A DNA stretch of 64,000 nt, taken from the NCBI RefSeq assembly GCF_008831285.2, contig NC_045142.1, positions 11,484,716 through 11,548,715 of the forward strand. The letters run 5' to 3'. A program made the position numbers and the translations under genes. The stretch is from Nymphaea colorata. Taxonomy: Eukaryota > Streptophyta > Magnoliopsida > Nymphaeales > Nymphaeaceae. The notes beneath the pieces were generated by a model. It searched no databases. It was not told the DNA's origin and saw only the letters and a list, made by a program, of their open reading frames with translations. Positions 31,451-43,087 of the stretch are shown here, piece by piece (positions within the stretch are counted from its first letter, which is position 1; the number at the start of each line of letters is the position of its first letter).

Positions 31451-31869
31451 TAAGTCCTAGCTATATATGACACTGCAGAGTTGCGATTTCCAGAGAAGGT
31501 AGTTGTTTTCGTCCAACTTGACAGATACGAGACTTGCAATAGCATTTCATTGAGGATTGACAGTTGTCATGGTAGATTGTTGAAAACCCACGCCACTTGT
31601 AAAAATAATATCTCAGCAACGGATGCTCCAAAAATCTGAAAATTGGTAGGAATGATCCTCAGATATAAACGATTCCAACGAGCCCTTGCTTGACCTTTGA
31701 ATCGTCTCGAGTCAAAAACGCGCTCCGGCGAAACTCACGCCAATCAAAAAAACGCGTTCCAGCAAAACTCACGCTTGGAATCCATGTGGCGAGCGTTAAT
31801 AGCAGCGCCGGCACGTATGTAATGCCGGTGTTTTTTTTACGGCACTTCTAAAATGCCGGTTTCTCCCTC
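31451..31869 (-). other. Copia 5' leader region
   Basis: Untranslated leader between the 5' LTR and gag (minus sense). It contains a repeated GCCGGT/ACGGCA motif cluster (31805-31860) and two related GCG(C/T)TCC(G/A)GC(G/A)AAACTCACGC phrases at 31720-31771. I find no copy of the tRNA-Met primer site TGGTATCAGAGC. Confidence 0.6.
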
Positions 31870-32263
31870 TGCACCCAAGAGACAAAGAGGGAGAGCGAGA
31901 GATAGAGTACACAAGAGATTACGTGGTTCGGTCAAACTCGACCTTCGTCCATGAAGCCTTTCCTTCTCTACAATTCTGAAAAAAGGGAATACTCTCTTAC
32001 AACCACTAAATCTTGAGAGAGGAAAGAATACTAAATAAAAATTTCAGGCTGGTCTGTCAACATCCAAAAATCTTGGATCTTGATTACAAATTTGAATTTC
32101 TTTCCCTTTGGAATAGATTTTGGCATCTTCATGTGTTGGAGCATTTGTTGCTTTCCTCTTTTCAGCATCAATTGCATTTCTTCTATATTTGGTTTGAAAT
32201 TCAAAATTTGATTTACCTTGCAAGATTGGTAAGGACGTTGGATTGGCAACCTTATCTCTAACA
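31870..32263 (-). repeat. Copia 5' LTR (394 bp)
   Basis: It matches the 3' LTR from CAAAGAGGGAGAGCGAGAG to CTCTAACA. The inner edge (plus-strand TGCACCCAAGAGA) differs from the equivalent outer edge of the 3' LTR. The outer end abuts the target duplication CTGTT at 32264-32268. Confidence 0.9.
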
Positions 32264-32639
32264 CTGTTTTCACAAACTCTTGATGCATGCTATCATTGAT
32301 ATGAATATTAAGCCGCTTGTGGGAAAAGAATTCTTATGTTGGTTCGCATGGGAAATTAGGATTTGAAAGGATGACAGAAGATGTAAGTTATTGAGGTTCA
32401 GACATACGTTGAGGTACGACGAAAATGTTTGTTCATGTTGGTTTGGTTAATTTATGCTCTTACTAGTGAGTTAGTGTTGTTGCCATCAAATTGACAAATG
32501 GTGAAGGTGAAACATGATTGCTAGGAGATGTCTCAACTAAGAAAGCAAGTTGAGAAACATGCTATTGATAGGTTGAATCGAGGTGTTGGAGTTTAAATCA
32601 ACTGGTCATAACCTTGAAAAAAAGAAAAAAACTTGTTGG

Positions 32640-34457
32640 AGGGTTCTACAGGCCGATTCTACCTCTCGGCGCCCTCTTGAGACGGGAACCTACACCTCAT
32701 GTGCTTACTTCTTACCTAAATAGATTTTAGAGCGGAATGAATGGAAAAACTTATTGCTTTCATCTTTTTGCAGGTGAACCGGGCACGTCCAGTAGACCTT
32801 GAGCGACATGATTCAGAGCTCGAGGCGATTTTTTGATATTTATGGTAACGTGCGATAGGTATGGTGGCATTCCAGGCAAGTCCGTACCTAGAGCCAAATA
32901 TGTAGTGTGTATTATGTTCCCAAGTGTGTGTTTTTCAGGACTGTTCGATCCTATGATTGTGTTTTATTTGAGTGATATGTGCAATGTGTTTAATGTCATA
33001 TGAATGCATGTGTGCGATTGATTGACTATTTTTAAATTATTACACAATCACATATGCATGTTAAGAATTATCATTGTTTAAAATATATTAGGTGGGGTAT
33101 CTATTCGAATATCTTCTCGACCCCGATTGTGCATTAGAGAGCATCTTAGCATGATAATTGCATAAGATAACCACGAGCTAATCACAGATCAAGACTACTC
33201 TTCGTGGTTCGGCTAAGTTTTCGGATGAAGTGATTGTTATGATTTGACCATTGAGAATGTTATGAGTTTTTCGTTTGCATTACCATTGGATAGTGGTTCG
33301 ATTGATTGGACTTAAAGGGTAGAACTACTAGTAAAATATGATGGCTAGTTAAAAGTAATTGATTGAATGTGTGACCCTCTTATGGAGGTGATTTGAGGTA
33401 TGGGTGCACTTGTGAAGTAAGTCAACGTCGTGTGCTAGCTGGTCCTATTGTGAATGTGCTCTCATAATAATAATTTAAGAAAGAATAATTGATTGGAGGC
33501 TAGTGGGTTATAGCAATATGTTTGGGATACGTTCTTCCCTTGCCATTGGTCTTGCATGCTCAGAGAACAGGCAGAGCAAGGCCTCAGGATATCATTGTAT
33601 GATGTGCATGAAGCATTGGGCTCATGCCTTCCCAACTTGAGTGTCCTAGGGAAGGCTAAGCAACTTTTCTTTGAATTCATACATCCATGGTTGATTGCTC
33701 TATAGCTGCAGTGTGAATGGATCTGGATTGTTTTGAGCTACCAGGGAGGTTGTCTCCTGACTGTAGGCCACCCCTGGTGTACATGCACAAGTGCTTTGCA
33801 CCCACAAAAGTTATCAATTCACTGGGTCAAATATAAATCAAATGAATGTAAGTAAAATGAATGTGATGAAGTGAATGTGCATGAATCCAATATGACTATT
33901 AAGTGTGTTGAATGTGGCTATTGAGGGGTCCCTACATATTGTGGAATATGTGAGGGACTATCATGACAAATTATGTGACTGCATGTACATATAATAATAT
34001 CATAGTGATTATGTTTCTTTATATATTAGATTTCATATTTGAGCTATTACCTTAAAGGGTTAGGATTTATCTAGTTTGTTGTCATACTATGAAGGGTAAG
34101 TCTTTTGTTGTTTACATTTTCCAAGTTTCGGTAAACTCGGGGTAGTAGGTTGATCAGATGGCTCCACTCACATCCTATTGAAAAAATTTTGGGTCTATAG
34201 TTGTGTTGGTGTGTGACATTTTGTCTCATTGATCTCTTGTTTTTGTTTAGACATCTATGTTTTGATTATAGAGGCATTTTTGTCATGTGTTATTGACAAA
34301 CGTGAAGTCATTTTATATGAACTGCTTTTGGTACATAATGGAATATTTGCCCCACTGTCATTTTGATTTGTATAGCTTCATTTTAATTGTTGTGTCATTG
34401 CATCTCGACATGTTTTGAAATAAATTTTCTTGGAGGTCAAAAGGTTAGGGTGTGACA
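32640..34457 (+). mobile_element. Long LTR-like element, relative of 13620-16649
   Basis: Non-coding sequence ending GGTTAGGGTGTGACA (34457), the same kind of end as at 16649. Several landmarks appear in the same order as in the other element (GTGTCCTAGGGAAGGC; GGTTGATCAGATGG followed by ACTCACATCC). I could not fix the 5' border or a target duplication. A solo LTR of a gypsy-type element is the likeliest identity. Confidence 0.4.
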
Positions 34458-35540
34458 GCCTCCAACAAGCGACTCATATGACCATGCAAAAGCCAAAGTA
34501 CTTTTAGAAGCTAAGGTTGAATGCAACCTCATATCTAAATGATGGGTAGGTGTCACTCACTGCCTCCAACATAGCTTTAGAAAAACTCCTTAATGTGAAA
34601 GGGCACTAAGCGAATCTCAAAGAAAACACCTGATAATTTGTCAAAGTTCACATGTTCCAACATCATACCAAGTTTGTCTAAGGTAAAAAAAAGTCGTCAA
34701 TGCTTGTAAAATTTGTTTGTTCAATACTAGTATCAAATGGTTTTTGTATTTAACACTGGGCTTTTAATGGTCAACACAACTGTAAAGTTTAATTGATTTT
34801 AGACCACTGAAGTAGCAATAACTTGAATCATAGTTTGACTACAAGCAACAAAAACTCTAAGTAGAAAAGTTCAATGATCATGCCTTGAAGAATACTACGT
34901 AATTGAATATACATGAGAACAGCATGCAACGATGGATACTAGGTGCATCTTTTTATCTTGCATTTTCAGCACAAATTTGTGAATACAAGTGTCAAAGTAT
35001 TTAACATGTATGTTAGACAAACACCTAGCAAGAGATGCAGAATAGCTATGTTGGACAAGCATCAAGAAAAATGATTTTCTTATAACAAGTGACTGATCTC
35101 CTCGTCATATTGTTGTCAGTGCTGGTCTTATGCATCTTGTGATGTGTAAATTTATTATGATGTTTCTAATTTATTCTATTTTGGCACAAAAACATGCATG
35201 CTCATGCTGTATGGAGGGAAATAAAAGGAAAAACATGATTATGAAGAGTATTGGATTGCAACGGAAAAATCACAGCAAATGTCATACAAATGAAGAAACT
35301 TATGGTAGCCGTTACGACAGATTCATTGAGGAGTGAGAAGCTCCGCTAGGTTTTGCCGTTGGGCCTTACCAAAGTGGATACGCACATCCAACCACCAGGA
35401 GGCGATGGCTATGGAGGTTGGGGGCCACTGAGAATCCCATAGATATGGAGGTGGCGGTGAGGAATGCAATGTGGAAGCGACCAACATGGATTTCGAAGGC
35501 ATCGCCAAAGGGGGAGATCGTAAGACTGGCTTGAATATGC
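34458..35540. other. Intergenic sequence without recognisable gene
   Basis: AT-rich. It contains the second copy of the 18-mer GGTGTCACTCACTGCCTC (34549-34566) and two GCCTCCAACA words (34463 and 34562). No coding domain is seen before the LINE relic. Confidence 0.6.
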
Positions 35541-35898
35541 TGGTCAGGTGATGGGTGGCCATGGTAGACGATCGCTTGGAGATGATCGAAGAGGAATTTC
35601 CACCACTAGAAATCCAGGTCGTCAATGGCAAGAAAAGGATATTCATCCGCAAAGCATCCTATCAAGCAATTACTCAACCATTTCAGTTCTCGGTCATAGC
35701 CACCATCGCAGGAGGATTTGGGAAAGGTCATCTGGTGTCACGGGCTCACTTTCTTCAGTCCGTGCAGCCTGTTGATCAAACCTTCACTGTAAGCCTAAAG
35801 GGGCTCAAGAGTGTGCGGAGCAATGGGCATAGATTGCATTGATCACAAGAGTGATGTAAGCAAAGAGGTTTGGAAAGAAATCTCAAGTTTGTTTGCAT

Positions 35899-35998
35899 AG
35901 GATGATTGAGGCCTCTTACAAGATTCAAATGCCGACCACCCCATACACAGGATGATTGAGGCCTCTTACAAGATTCAAATGCCGACCACCCCATACAC
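35899..35998. repeat. Perfect 50-bp tandem duplication
   Basis: Two identical 50-bp units, 35899-35948 and 35949-35998, each beginning AGGATGATTGAGGCCTC and ending CCCATACAC. They lie inside the LINE ORF1 relic. Exact identity in otherwise decayed sequence indicates a recent event. Confidence 0.97.
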
Positions 35999-36737
35999 AG
36001 AATCCTTTATATGCACTTGAGGCCGGTGAGGGTGTTCTGTTACAAGTAATGAAAAACATAAATCAAAGACATTGCAAGCAAAAACAGATTCAGACACAGG
36101 GGAACAACTGGATTATAGTTTTATTTTTGGCTCTCTGAAAAAGCTTTGGACTGGGGCAGCGGATGTGTGTTTCACCTCGGTTGGAAAGGGGATGTCTCTC
36201 ATTCAGGTAAAGTTGAAAGAGGATTTACAGTTGATAATGGAACCAGGACGATGGTGGGATGTTTCCAGTCATGTTCGCATTTGGATTAGGCTGATAGAGT
36301 TACTGGTGGAACTATGGTTGAGGAGAATGTTCACGGATGTTGCTGCATCGATTGGAGCAACCTTCATTGAGGTGGATGTGTTCACTTATGCCCACTCGCA
36401 CGATGGGTTTGTGGGTATCAAAATAGAAATCCCACTTGGATTTCAACCAGTGGCTAACTTGGAACTAGAAATGGAGGAAGGCCGCGTCCTTGAATTAGCG
36501 GTTGAATATAAGACGAAGGTCAAGTATTGCTGAAAGTGCAGGTTGACTACTCATTTGGACAATGCTTGTTTACATAGTAAAAATGAAGGTAATCCCCAAA
36601 CCCCATCTGCTAATTGGAAGACTGTCAAAACTCCGAAACACAGGCCTAAATGGGTGAATCAATGAGCAAGCATGGGACCCTCTCAAAATAGGTTTGAGCT
36701 TCTTCAAGATAAGGATGCTTTTGGGGAGGCAATCGAA

Positions 36738-37008
36738 GCGGGCTGGGTTTGGGACCCAAAAAAACAGGCTCGGGCTGGTTTGATGGAGCCCGATTCGATT
36801 TAATATGTTTTTTATATTATTTTTATTTTAATAATGATATACATTTTATTATTAAAATTTTATTTTATATTAAAGGTAATTGTTTTATTTTAATTGCATT
36901 AGAACTTGGGTTTTGGGTATCAGGTTGAGCCCAAACTCGAATTTTGGATATTAGATCGGTCTGAACCCAACTCTTATAGGCCCAAGCAGGGTGACCTGAT
37001 GTCCAGGC
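36738..37008. mobile_element. 271-bp MITE with 8-bp target duplication (hAT-like)
   Basis: CAATCGAA occurs directly on both sides (36730-36737 and 37009-37016). Removing the insert and one copy restores the LINE frame as DAFGEAIEMSSPQLRRV, which proves a precise insertion. The 8-bp duplication is the hAT hallmark. The ends (GCGGGCTGGGTTTGGG and, reverse-complemented, GCCTGGACATCAGG) are only weakly inverted-repeat. The interior is AT-rich with GGGCTGG/GCCCAA-type motifs near the ends. Confidence 0.8.
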
Positions 37009-37401
37009 CAATCGAAATGAGTTCACCTCAATTGAGGAGGGTATGACAGAGAAAGGTTACTCCACCCTGAGGTGTGAAATTGATAGCAGCCTCCCACACC
37101 CACTAGGATTTTCAGCGAGCAGGAACCGGAAGACTGAGTAGAGTGTCCTGGACAAGCCGAAACATGAGAAAGGGGGGATTCCCATCAAAATCAAGCATAA
37201 GAAGAATCTGCTAAAATGCAAAGAAATTAGTGGTTTCAAGAAGCACCGTAGTGCTCCTAAATTCTCCAAAGAGCAGCTCAAGGAGGGGGAGGGGGAGAAC
37301 GCAGAGTGGAAGGAAGCGAGGCCACCAACGGATGCCTTGACTATGGAGGTTGAGGATGAAGGTCAGCAGGTGGACGTAGCAATATCAAGGGGCATAAGCC
37401 A

Positions 37402-37666
37402 AAAAGTGTTCTATGCTTGATGCCTCAAAACCAACTGATTTGGGAGACATCAGTTGAAGCTTACTATAATGACCTAATAGGTTATGGCATGAGCTAAAGT
37501 GTCTTTGCTATAGGAAAGGGGCAACTGAGAGGTCAAAAGATCAATCTAGTTATTATTTGTGGCCTATTGTTAGATGTATTTATACCTAAAAATGTGTTCC
37601 ATGCTTGATGCCTCAAAACCAACTGATTTGGGAGACATTAGTTGAACCTCACAATAATAACCAAAT
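37402..37666. repeat. Pair of ~77-bp direct repeats, 188 bp apart
   Basis: 37402-37478 and 37589-37666 share CTTGATGCCTCAAAACCAAC, then TGATTTGGGAGACAT and AGTTGAA, and continue with lower similarity. No coding meaning is seen; this may be part of a tandem-repeat array or a small element. Confidence 0.85.
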
Positions 37667-40600
37667 ATAAAGCCTAATATTTAGTGAGATTACACACAAC
37701 AGGGACTATACAATACTATAGAAGTCTATGGCCTAGTATCTAGTCTTATTAAGTATGAGGGGCACTCTGTGTTCGGTGGCCTAAAATTGTTCAACCTGGA
37801 AGTTACTAACTTAATGCTTGTTACATGGGTTGCAAGGTCTAATAATAAAACTACAGGCCAAAAGAAAACAAATTGAAAACTTGAAATAGAAATAAGTATA
37901 AAATGTGTTAAAGTCTATGCAAATGACAGGTAAATAATTGTGTTTTGAAAGGTTAAAAAAAAAACAATTACTATGGCAGCATGAGTTTTCATTTTTATTT
38001 ATGATTGCAAATGGCTGACGTGTTGGTTAAGATTCTTTTTTTGACTAACTGATTTTTTAAAAATTATTTACATACTAAATAATAATGTTTACAGGTGGAA
38101 TCTTTGAAAACCCTTAATCTAACTTTTCTGCTTAAATAATCCAAAGGTTTAATTGGTTGTTGCATATGCTCAATACAACTGTGACTCATCCAAATGAGAG
38201 TTCTAGGAGTTACATTTTTCATCTGAGTTGATTTTCTTTTACTTTTGTATATTTAGTTTGCTTTTCTTAATGTTAGTGTTATTCGAAGACTAGCAACACC
38301 TAAGCATGAGAGAATTTAATAATACATGAAATGTCTTTTTTTTTCATATGCATTTAGTCATCTTTTAGGTAGCGGTTGATGTTGCATTGAGTATCATCGA
38401 GCTTCAATTCAAATTTCATCAAAATGGAGCACAAACAGTGCATTTTTTATGATGCAATGTAGAGTGGTCACTTTCACATGAACAAAAAATTTAATTTCAA
38501 ACAAACTCCAATTGAAGATGAGTTTTGATGTTAAATACTTAAAACCCTCATTCAAGCATCAAACTCACCTATTGAACTTAGGTTTTAATAGTTTTAAGAG
38601 ATGTGGTTTTTTGCAATTTGATAATTGTTAGATTAGGTTTTCCGCCTATAAATACACCATTTATGGGGTTGAGCTCTTCAATTTCAATACCTTGAAAAAC
38701 ACCCAGCCATGCCTTTCCCCTCCTTTTATCTTGAGACTTCCCGATTTTGATAACCACATCTACGTTTCACTATTCATTCCTCTCCATATATTCTACTTTT
38801 CTCCCAAGCTAATGGGTTTTGGTCATTTTGTCAGTGTGAAGAAATTTTCCAGATTTCATGGTAAACAAACTAAAGTGAGCTTTGCTCTTTTGTCTACTAA
38901 AATTCTAGTAGAAGAACCAACATAATATATGGTTATTTAGTACATCCATTTTAGGTTATATTTCCATTCAGCATCAAATTAGCATACGTTACTCATATTT
39001 TGATATTTCCACCTGGTCTTTAGCATATTATTTATGTTTGAATCATCAACATTAATCTAGTTTAGAATGAGAATTGAATTAGAGAGCTGGTTCTTGGAAA
39101 TGATTTTCGAAAATTAGGGACATTGGCAGCCATTGTAAGAAAGCAACCTCCCATATGAGCAGCTCAAGGAATGCATTCCATTTTTAGAAGTGATGGTGCA
39201 TATGACCAAGCCACCCATAGATTGTATCATGTTTTTTTTTTCTTGAAGGTTTTGCATTTGCAAAGTAGCTGTTTAACCACTCTCGTCCTTATGATTATTG
39301 ATTGCCTCCATTTGTTGCAAATGTCATCCTCGAAAATCACATAAGCATTGCATGTTTTTATTTGCACCTACTTGTGTTGGCGCTTAGATCACAATCTTGT
39401 TGAACTCTTGGGCATGGACTTTGATATATCTTAGCATATGTAGATCAAGATATCTTGGGGCCATAGATCTGCTTGCATAAGCCTTGGATCAAGTAACAAT
39501 AGTTCTGTCCTCCCACACATAATCCTAATAGGTCCCAACTTACAAAAGGCTTTGTCTAGCATAACAAATAAAAGTCCAAAATAGCCTTGGCTAGCATACC
39601 CTTAGGGTTATTTCTAGGATATCCAACCCCAAGCATGCTCAAGTATTGCCCATCATCTAGTATGTAATGGGGAGATATGATGAACTAGCTAAGCCCGTTT
39701 TAGTATAAAAAATTTCAATTTCTTTGCACAATAAAGAGGAAGCTAAAACATAATATTAAAATGTATATATTTTCCACAGTTTATATTTCATTTAAACACC
39801 ATTTATGTCTACCACTCATATGGAAACACTATGTCATTTTTATGCTCTACTTCTCCCTCTAACCTATCATAACTTGGCAGCCATGTTCTTTCCATCCGTT
39901 TGGTAAAGGTAATGATGATCTCCTCATAGAATGGTACTTAAAACCTAATCATATCCCTTGGCTAAAGCACAAAGGTTCATCCAACAAAATGAATTGCATG
40001 TACTTGACAATGAAAGTTCATCAATTGCAATAACACTGAATGAAGTCTGGCATGTACATAGTGGTAGCTAAATTGACAAGGATTTACTCCCACTTCTTGG
40101 CAAAAAAAAAAACCTAAATTAGTATAAGATTGTCATTAGTTAATAGAGACTGTGATTGATAGCTAAAACAGTAACGACTTATAAACAATGTTGTGTAAGT
40201 CATGGGTGACATTGGTGATGATTTCATTCATGAAGTTCACCATGTACAAAACTTAAGTCCTCTTTCAACTCCCATAAAGTTGGCAACATCATACGTGCTG
40301 TAGAAAATATATAAGTGTAACAATTGATTAATATGTGAAATAATGATTCACAAAGTATTGAAAGTACATATTTGCATTTATGTATCAAGGCAATGGATAT
40401 CTTGTGTATCTCTATTTGCGACAGTGATCAGTGATTTGCAGCTTAAATTATGATCCATTAGCCAATGTGTTGAGTGCTTGTTGTACAAAATACCAAAAAT
40501 ATAGTATTCTATAGAAGCTATAGTAGTTGGCACCAAGTACTAATGGATCCAGGTTGCTCAGTTCTCTTTCTATTAGCTGGATGACATTGGTGTACATATC

Positions 40601-41700
40601 TTTTGTGGTCATAGGCCACTGCCATGGTTTTCCATCTTCATCAACATCCAATAGTGAATTGTTTGTTTTGCAACATAAAAACTAGGAAACTTAGGGTTTG
40701 ATTTGCAGCATGAAAACTAGGAACCTTAGGAAGAATTGAAGATACTTAATAAAGTATCTTTTTATACAATGAAGAAAAAACACATGCTTTTATTGCCAAT
40801 GTCGTTAGCTCCAAGGGATGGCAAAAGAACTGGCTTGTGGTTGAGGAAATAGATGTATAAATAAAGAAGATGACAGATGGAAAGAATTGTTGATAACAAT
40901 GCTGAGAACGCGTAACATTGACAATATAGCTGCCAAATTTAAACAAATAATAAATTAACAATATTAAAATAAAATAAAAACACTTTACTCTTGTAATATC
41001 ACCAATCATAGACTCTCTTGTTTACCTTGTCTTATAGTGTTTGTTATGGAACCAACTTCACATCACCGATATTTGATAGGAAATTATTTGTAAATTCTAT
41101 AACTAGACTGACATTTTTTTTATCATGTGCATGCAACTTGCCAATATCAGAATGATGTTTAATTTGGTTGCCCTTGTATGCAGGTTACCAATTGTAGACT
41201 GATGCTTCAATAGCTCATGTATGCAAGTCACCAATGGTGGACTGACATTTTCATAGCCTATGTATGCAACTCAACAATAGCATATTTATGTTATATAAAC
41301 CATTGAGAGCCATTTTTTAAAGGAACACGTTATCAATATTAAATAAAAACAAGAGAGTATATGTATTCCCTTGTGTCTACTTTCCCTTGAACGTTGACCA
41401 TTTACATATACTTTGTTTAATTGTAATAGAATGTCCTCCCATCATTCATGCCAATTTTGTACTTAAGAGATTCCCCTAAATTGGTTTCCCAGCCTGCAAG
41501 ATTTCTACATGCACCCAAATAGACCTTATAAGTAATGTTGAGTTTACGCTTCTTGCTTGCATTGTTCATGATATATTGAGTTCTATTAAATTAGTAGTTT
41601 GACATGCCCAAAGTTGGACTACAATAAGAGGATTTGGAACACGCATACTTGTCTAGACTTAGGCTGAACATTTGATAATATTATCATATTTCCATTTAAG
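37667..41700. other. 4-kb AT-rich region without recognisable gene
   Basis: No domain is recognised on either strand. A TATA-like CTATAAATACACC lies at about 38646-38658, followed by a 77-codon open frame (38692-38925) of no recognisable family. This could be the promoter end of a decayed LTR, but I cannot show it. Confidence 0.6.
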
Positions 41701-41766
41701 TGTATAAAAGTGTGTCATCTGAAGAAGGCAATTTATGGACTTAAACAAAGTCCTAGGACGAAAGTT

Positions 41767-41819
<53 letters not shown>

Positions 41820-41850
41820 GTTCCCTCTCTTTTCTCCATCTTTTGCAACA
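41701..41850 (+). repeat. 5' terminal repeat (150 bp) with RT-derived left half
   Basis: Begins TGTATAAAAGTGTGTCATCT; bases 41710-41760 encode VCHLKKAIYGLKQSPRT as in RT. A CT run (41771-41816) and TTTTCTCCATCTTTTGCAACA follow, where the LTR ends. Homology with the 3' copy stops exactly at the TG: upstream is unrelated AT-rich DNA. TATAAAAG at 41703-41710 is a good TATA box; the 3' copy has TAGAAAAG. Confidence 0.85.
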
Positions 41851-41865
41851 TGGTATCAGAGCCGG
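41851..41865 (+). promoter_or_regulatory. Primer binding site for initiator tRNA-Met
   Basis: TGGTATCAGAGCCGG follows the 5' repeat with no gap. This is the canonical plant copia primer binding site and fixes the 3' end of the LTR at 41850. Confidence 0.95.
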
Positions 41866-42976
41866 TGATCTCCATCCTTCTCCAGCGACGGTTGATGTGA
41901 TTTTCCGGCGACCTCTTCTCCTATCTCTTCCTATTTCTTTTCTTTTCTTTCTCTACCCTTCCTTTCTCTCTTCTCTGCTGATCGAAAACTAGTGGAGCAG
42001 CGTGGAAGGGGAACCTAATCACACGTGAGAGGTATGTGTGGTTAGGTCCCCAACGTGGATGTAGTGCAGCATAAGCAACTACGTGGAAGTTGCACGTGGG
42101 AGTTGCTATGGAACATTTTTTTTTCTAATCTGGCACGTAGAAGACTGCAAGGGATTGGATCAGAAGTTTCTTAGTTGCTACTGTTGAAGAAGACAGGCCA
42201 GATCACGTTGATCATTTCTTTGTGGGAGATGACAAGATCAGTTCTGGAATGTGGATCATATCAGATCTGATAAAAAATATCAATATCTGGATGTCGATAC
42301 ATTGAAGCCGTGGACATCGACATAAACTTATATGCGCAGCAGTGTGGCAGTCTACGTTGGTTAATGTCTGAAGGATGTTTCTCTCTCAAGACTACTGACT
42401 GCAACATAAACATTTGGGGACCTACCCAATCTATTGGTACTTCCTTTCCACTCTCTCACATCTTATTTTCTAGGGCAGACTTCTGCGAGCAAGTCTGCTC
42501 ACATCTTGGGTAGATTTGGTGTAGGCAAGTTTGATTTTTTCTTTTTTTTTTTGTAGTGGAAGTCGTGGAATGATGCACATCACTGTTTTCTTATGTCGTT
42601 GAAGTCTGAGGTCACGTTGAAAATTATGGAGTTGCCTGAAAATAATTCTTTTGTTGGCTATTGTTAATTCTGTGCACAACTTATGATATTACTGCTCACG
42701 TCAGACATTGAAAAAGTATACATATACTTAGAAGATGTTCACATAATCATCACTGTGACATTACTGGCATGTGGCAATGGTGTTGCATCTGATATTGTTG
42801 ATTTTCACTTTGCTGATCAGCTTGACGAGTGATATTGGTGTTGCGACTGCGAGTGATATTGTTGAGTTTTGTGTTATTGATCAGCCCCTTACCTGATTGA
42901 CTGATTATAAGTTGGACGTTCTTTTGTGTGTTCAAACTACTGTAAAACTATTTTGGTGCTCCTTGCTGTATTCATT

Positions 42977-43087
42977 ATGGCTGAGACTAGCAAACCAGAT
43001 GGTGGCAATGATTATAAAGGAACTAGGAATCCCTTCACCTTTGGATCTACAGTCATAGTTAGCATTGACAAATTTGGGTATGAGTAG
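42977..43087 (+). pseudogene. Truncated copia gag start
   Basis: The ATG begins a 36-codon frame (MAETSKPDGGNDYKGTRNPF to DKFGYE) that stops at TAG 43085-43087. It is immediately followed by FLAHKASQALGSTA, which resembles the spacer just before protease. Most of gag is therefore deleted between these phrases. Confidence 0.65.

Larger units (their letters stand above)
27061..32268 (-). mobile_element. Near-complete Ty1/copia retrotransposon with 5-bp target duplications
   Basis: Two direct repeats of about 400 bp flank a gag-pol region in copia order (gag, protease, integrase, RT, RNase H) on the minus strand. CTGTT lies directly outside both ends (27061-27065 and 32264-32268). The outer termini are TG (27066) and CA (32263). 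A purine stretch GGAGGTTGGATCGAAGGGG precedes the 3' LTR on the minus strand. By eye the LTRs differ at roughly 15 positions over about 380 aligned bases, so the insertion is not very old. The polyprotein has several frameshifts and stops, so this copy cannot move by itself. No TGGTATCAGAGC primer site lies next to the 5' LTR. Confidence 0.92.
35548..37400 (+). pseudogene. LINE ORF1-like relic (DUF4283 and CCHC knuckle)
   Basis: 35555-35842 encodes an N-terminal piece (MIEEEFPPLEIQVVNGKKRI). 36072-36533 encodes a DUF4283-like segment (KGMSLIQVKLKEDL, MEPGRWWDVSSHVRIWIRLI, ASIGATFIEVDVFTYAHSHD, ELAVEYKTKVKYC), directly followed by a CCHC_4-like knuckle (C-stop-KCRLTTHLDNAC) with an in-frame TGA between the first two positions. 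Further on, NRFELLQDKDAFGEA is the common ORF1 C-terminal phrase. The protein would bind RNA of a non-LTR retrotransposon. The relic is interrupted by a 50-bp tandem duplication (35899-35998) and a 271-bp MITE (36738-37008). No ORF2 follows here. Confidence 0.75.

Noticed and set aside
41735-41992. 85-codon frame starting MDLNKVLGRK with a Ser-Leu run
   Set aside because: It reads through the RT piece, the CT microsatellite and the primer binding site of the copia element; it is not a gene.
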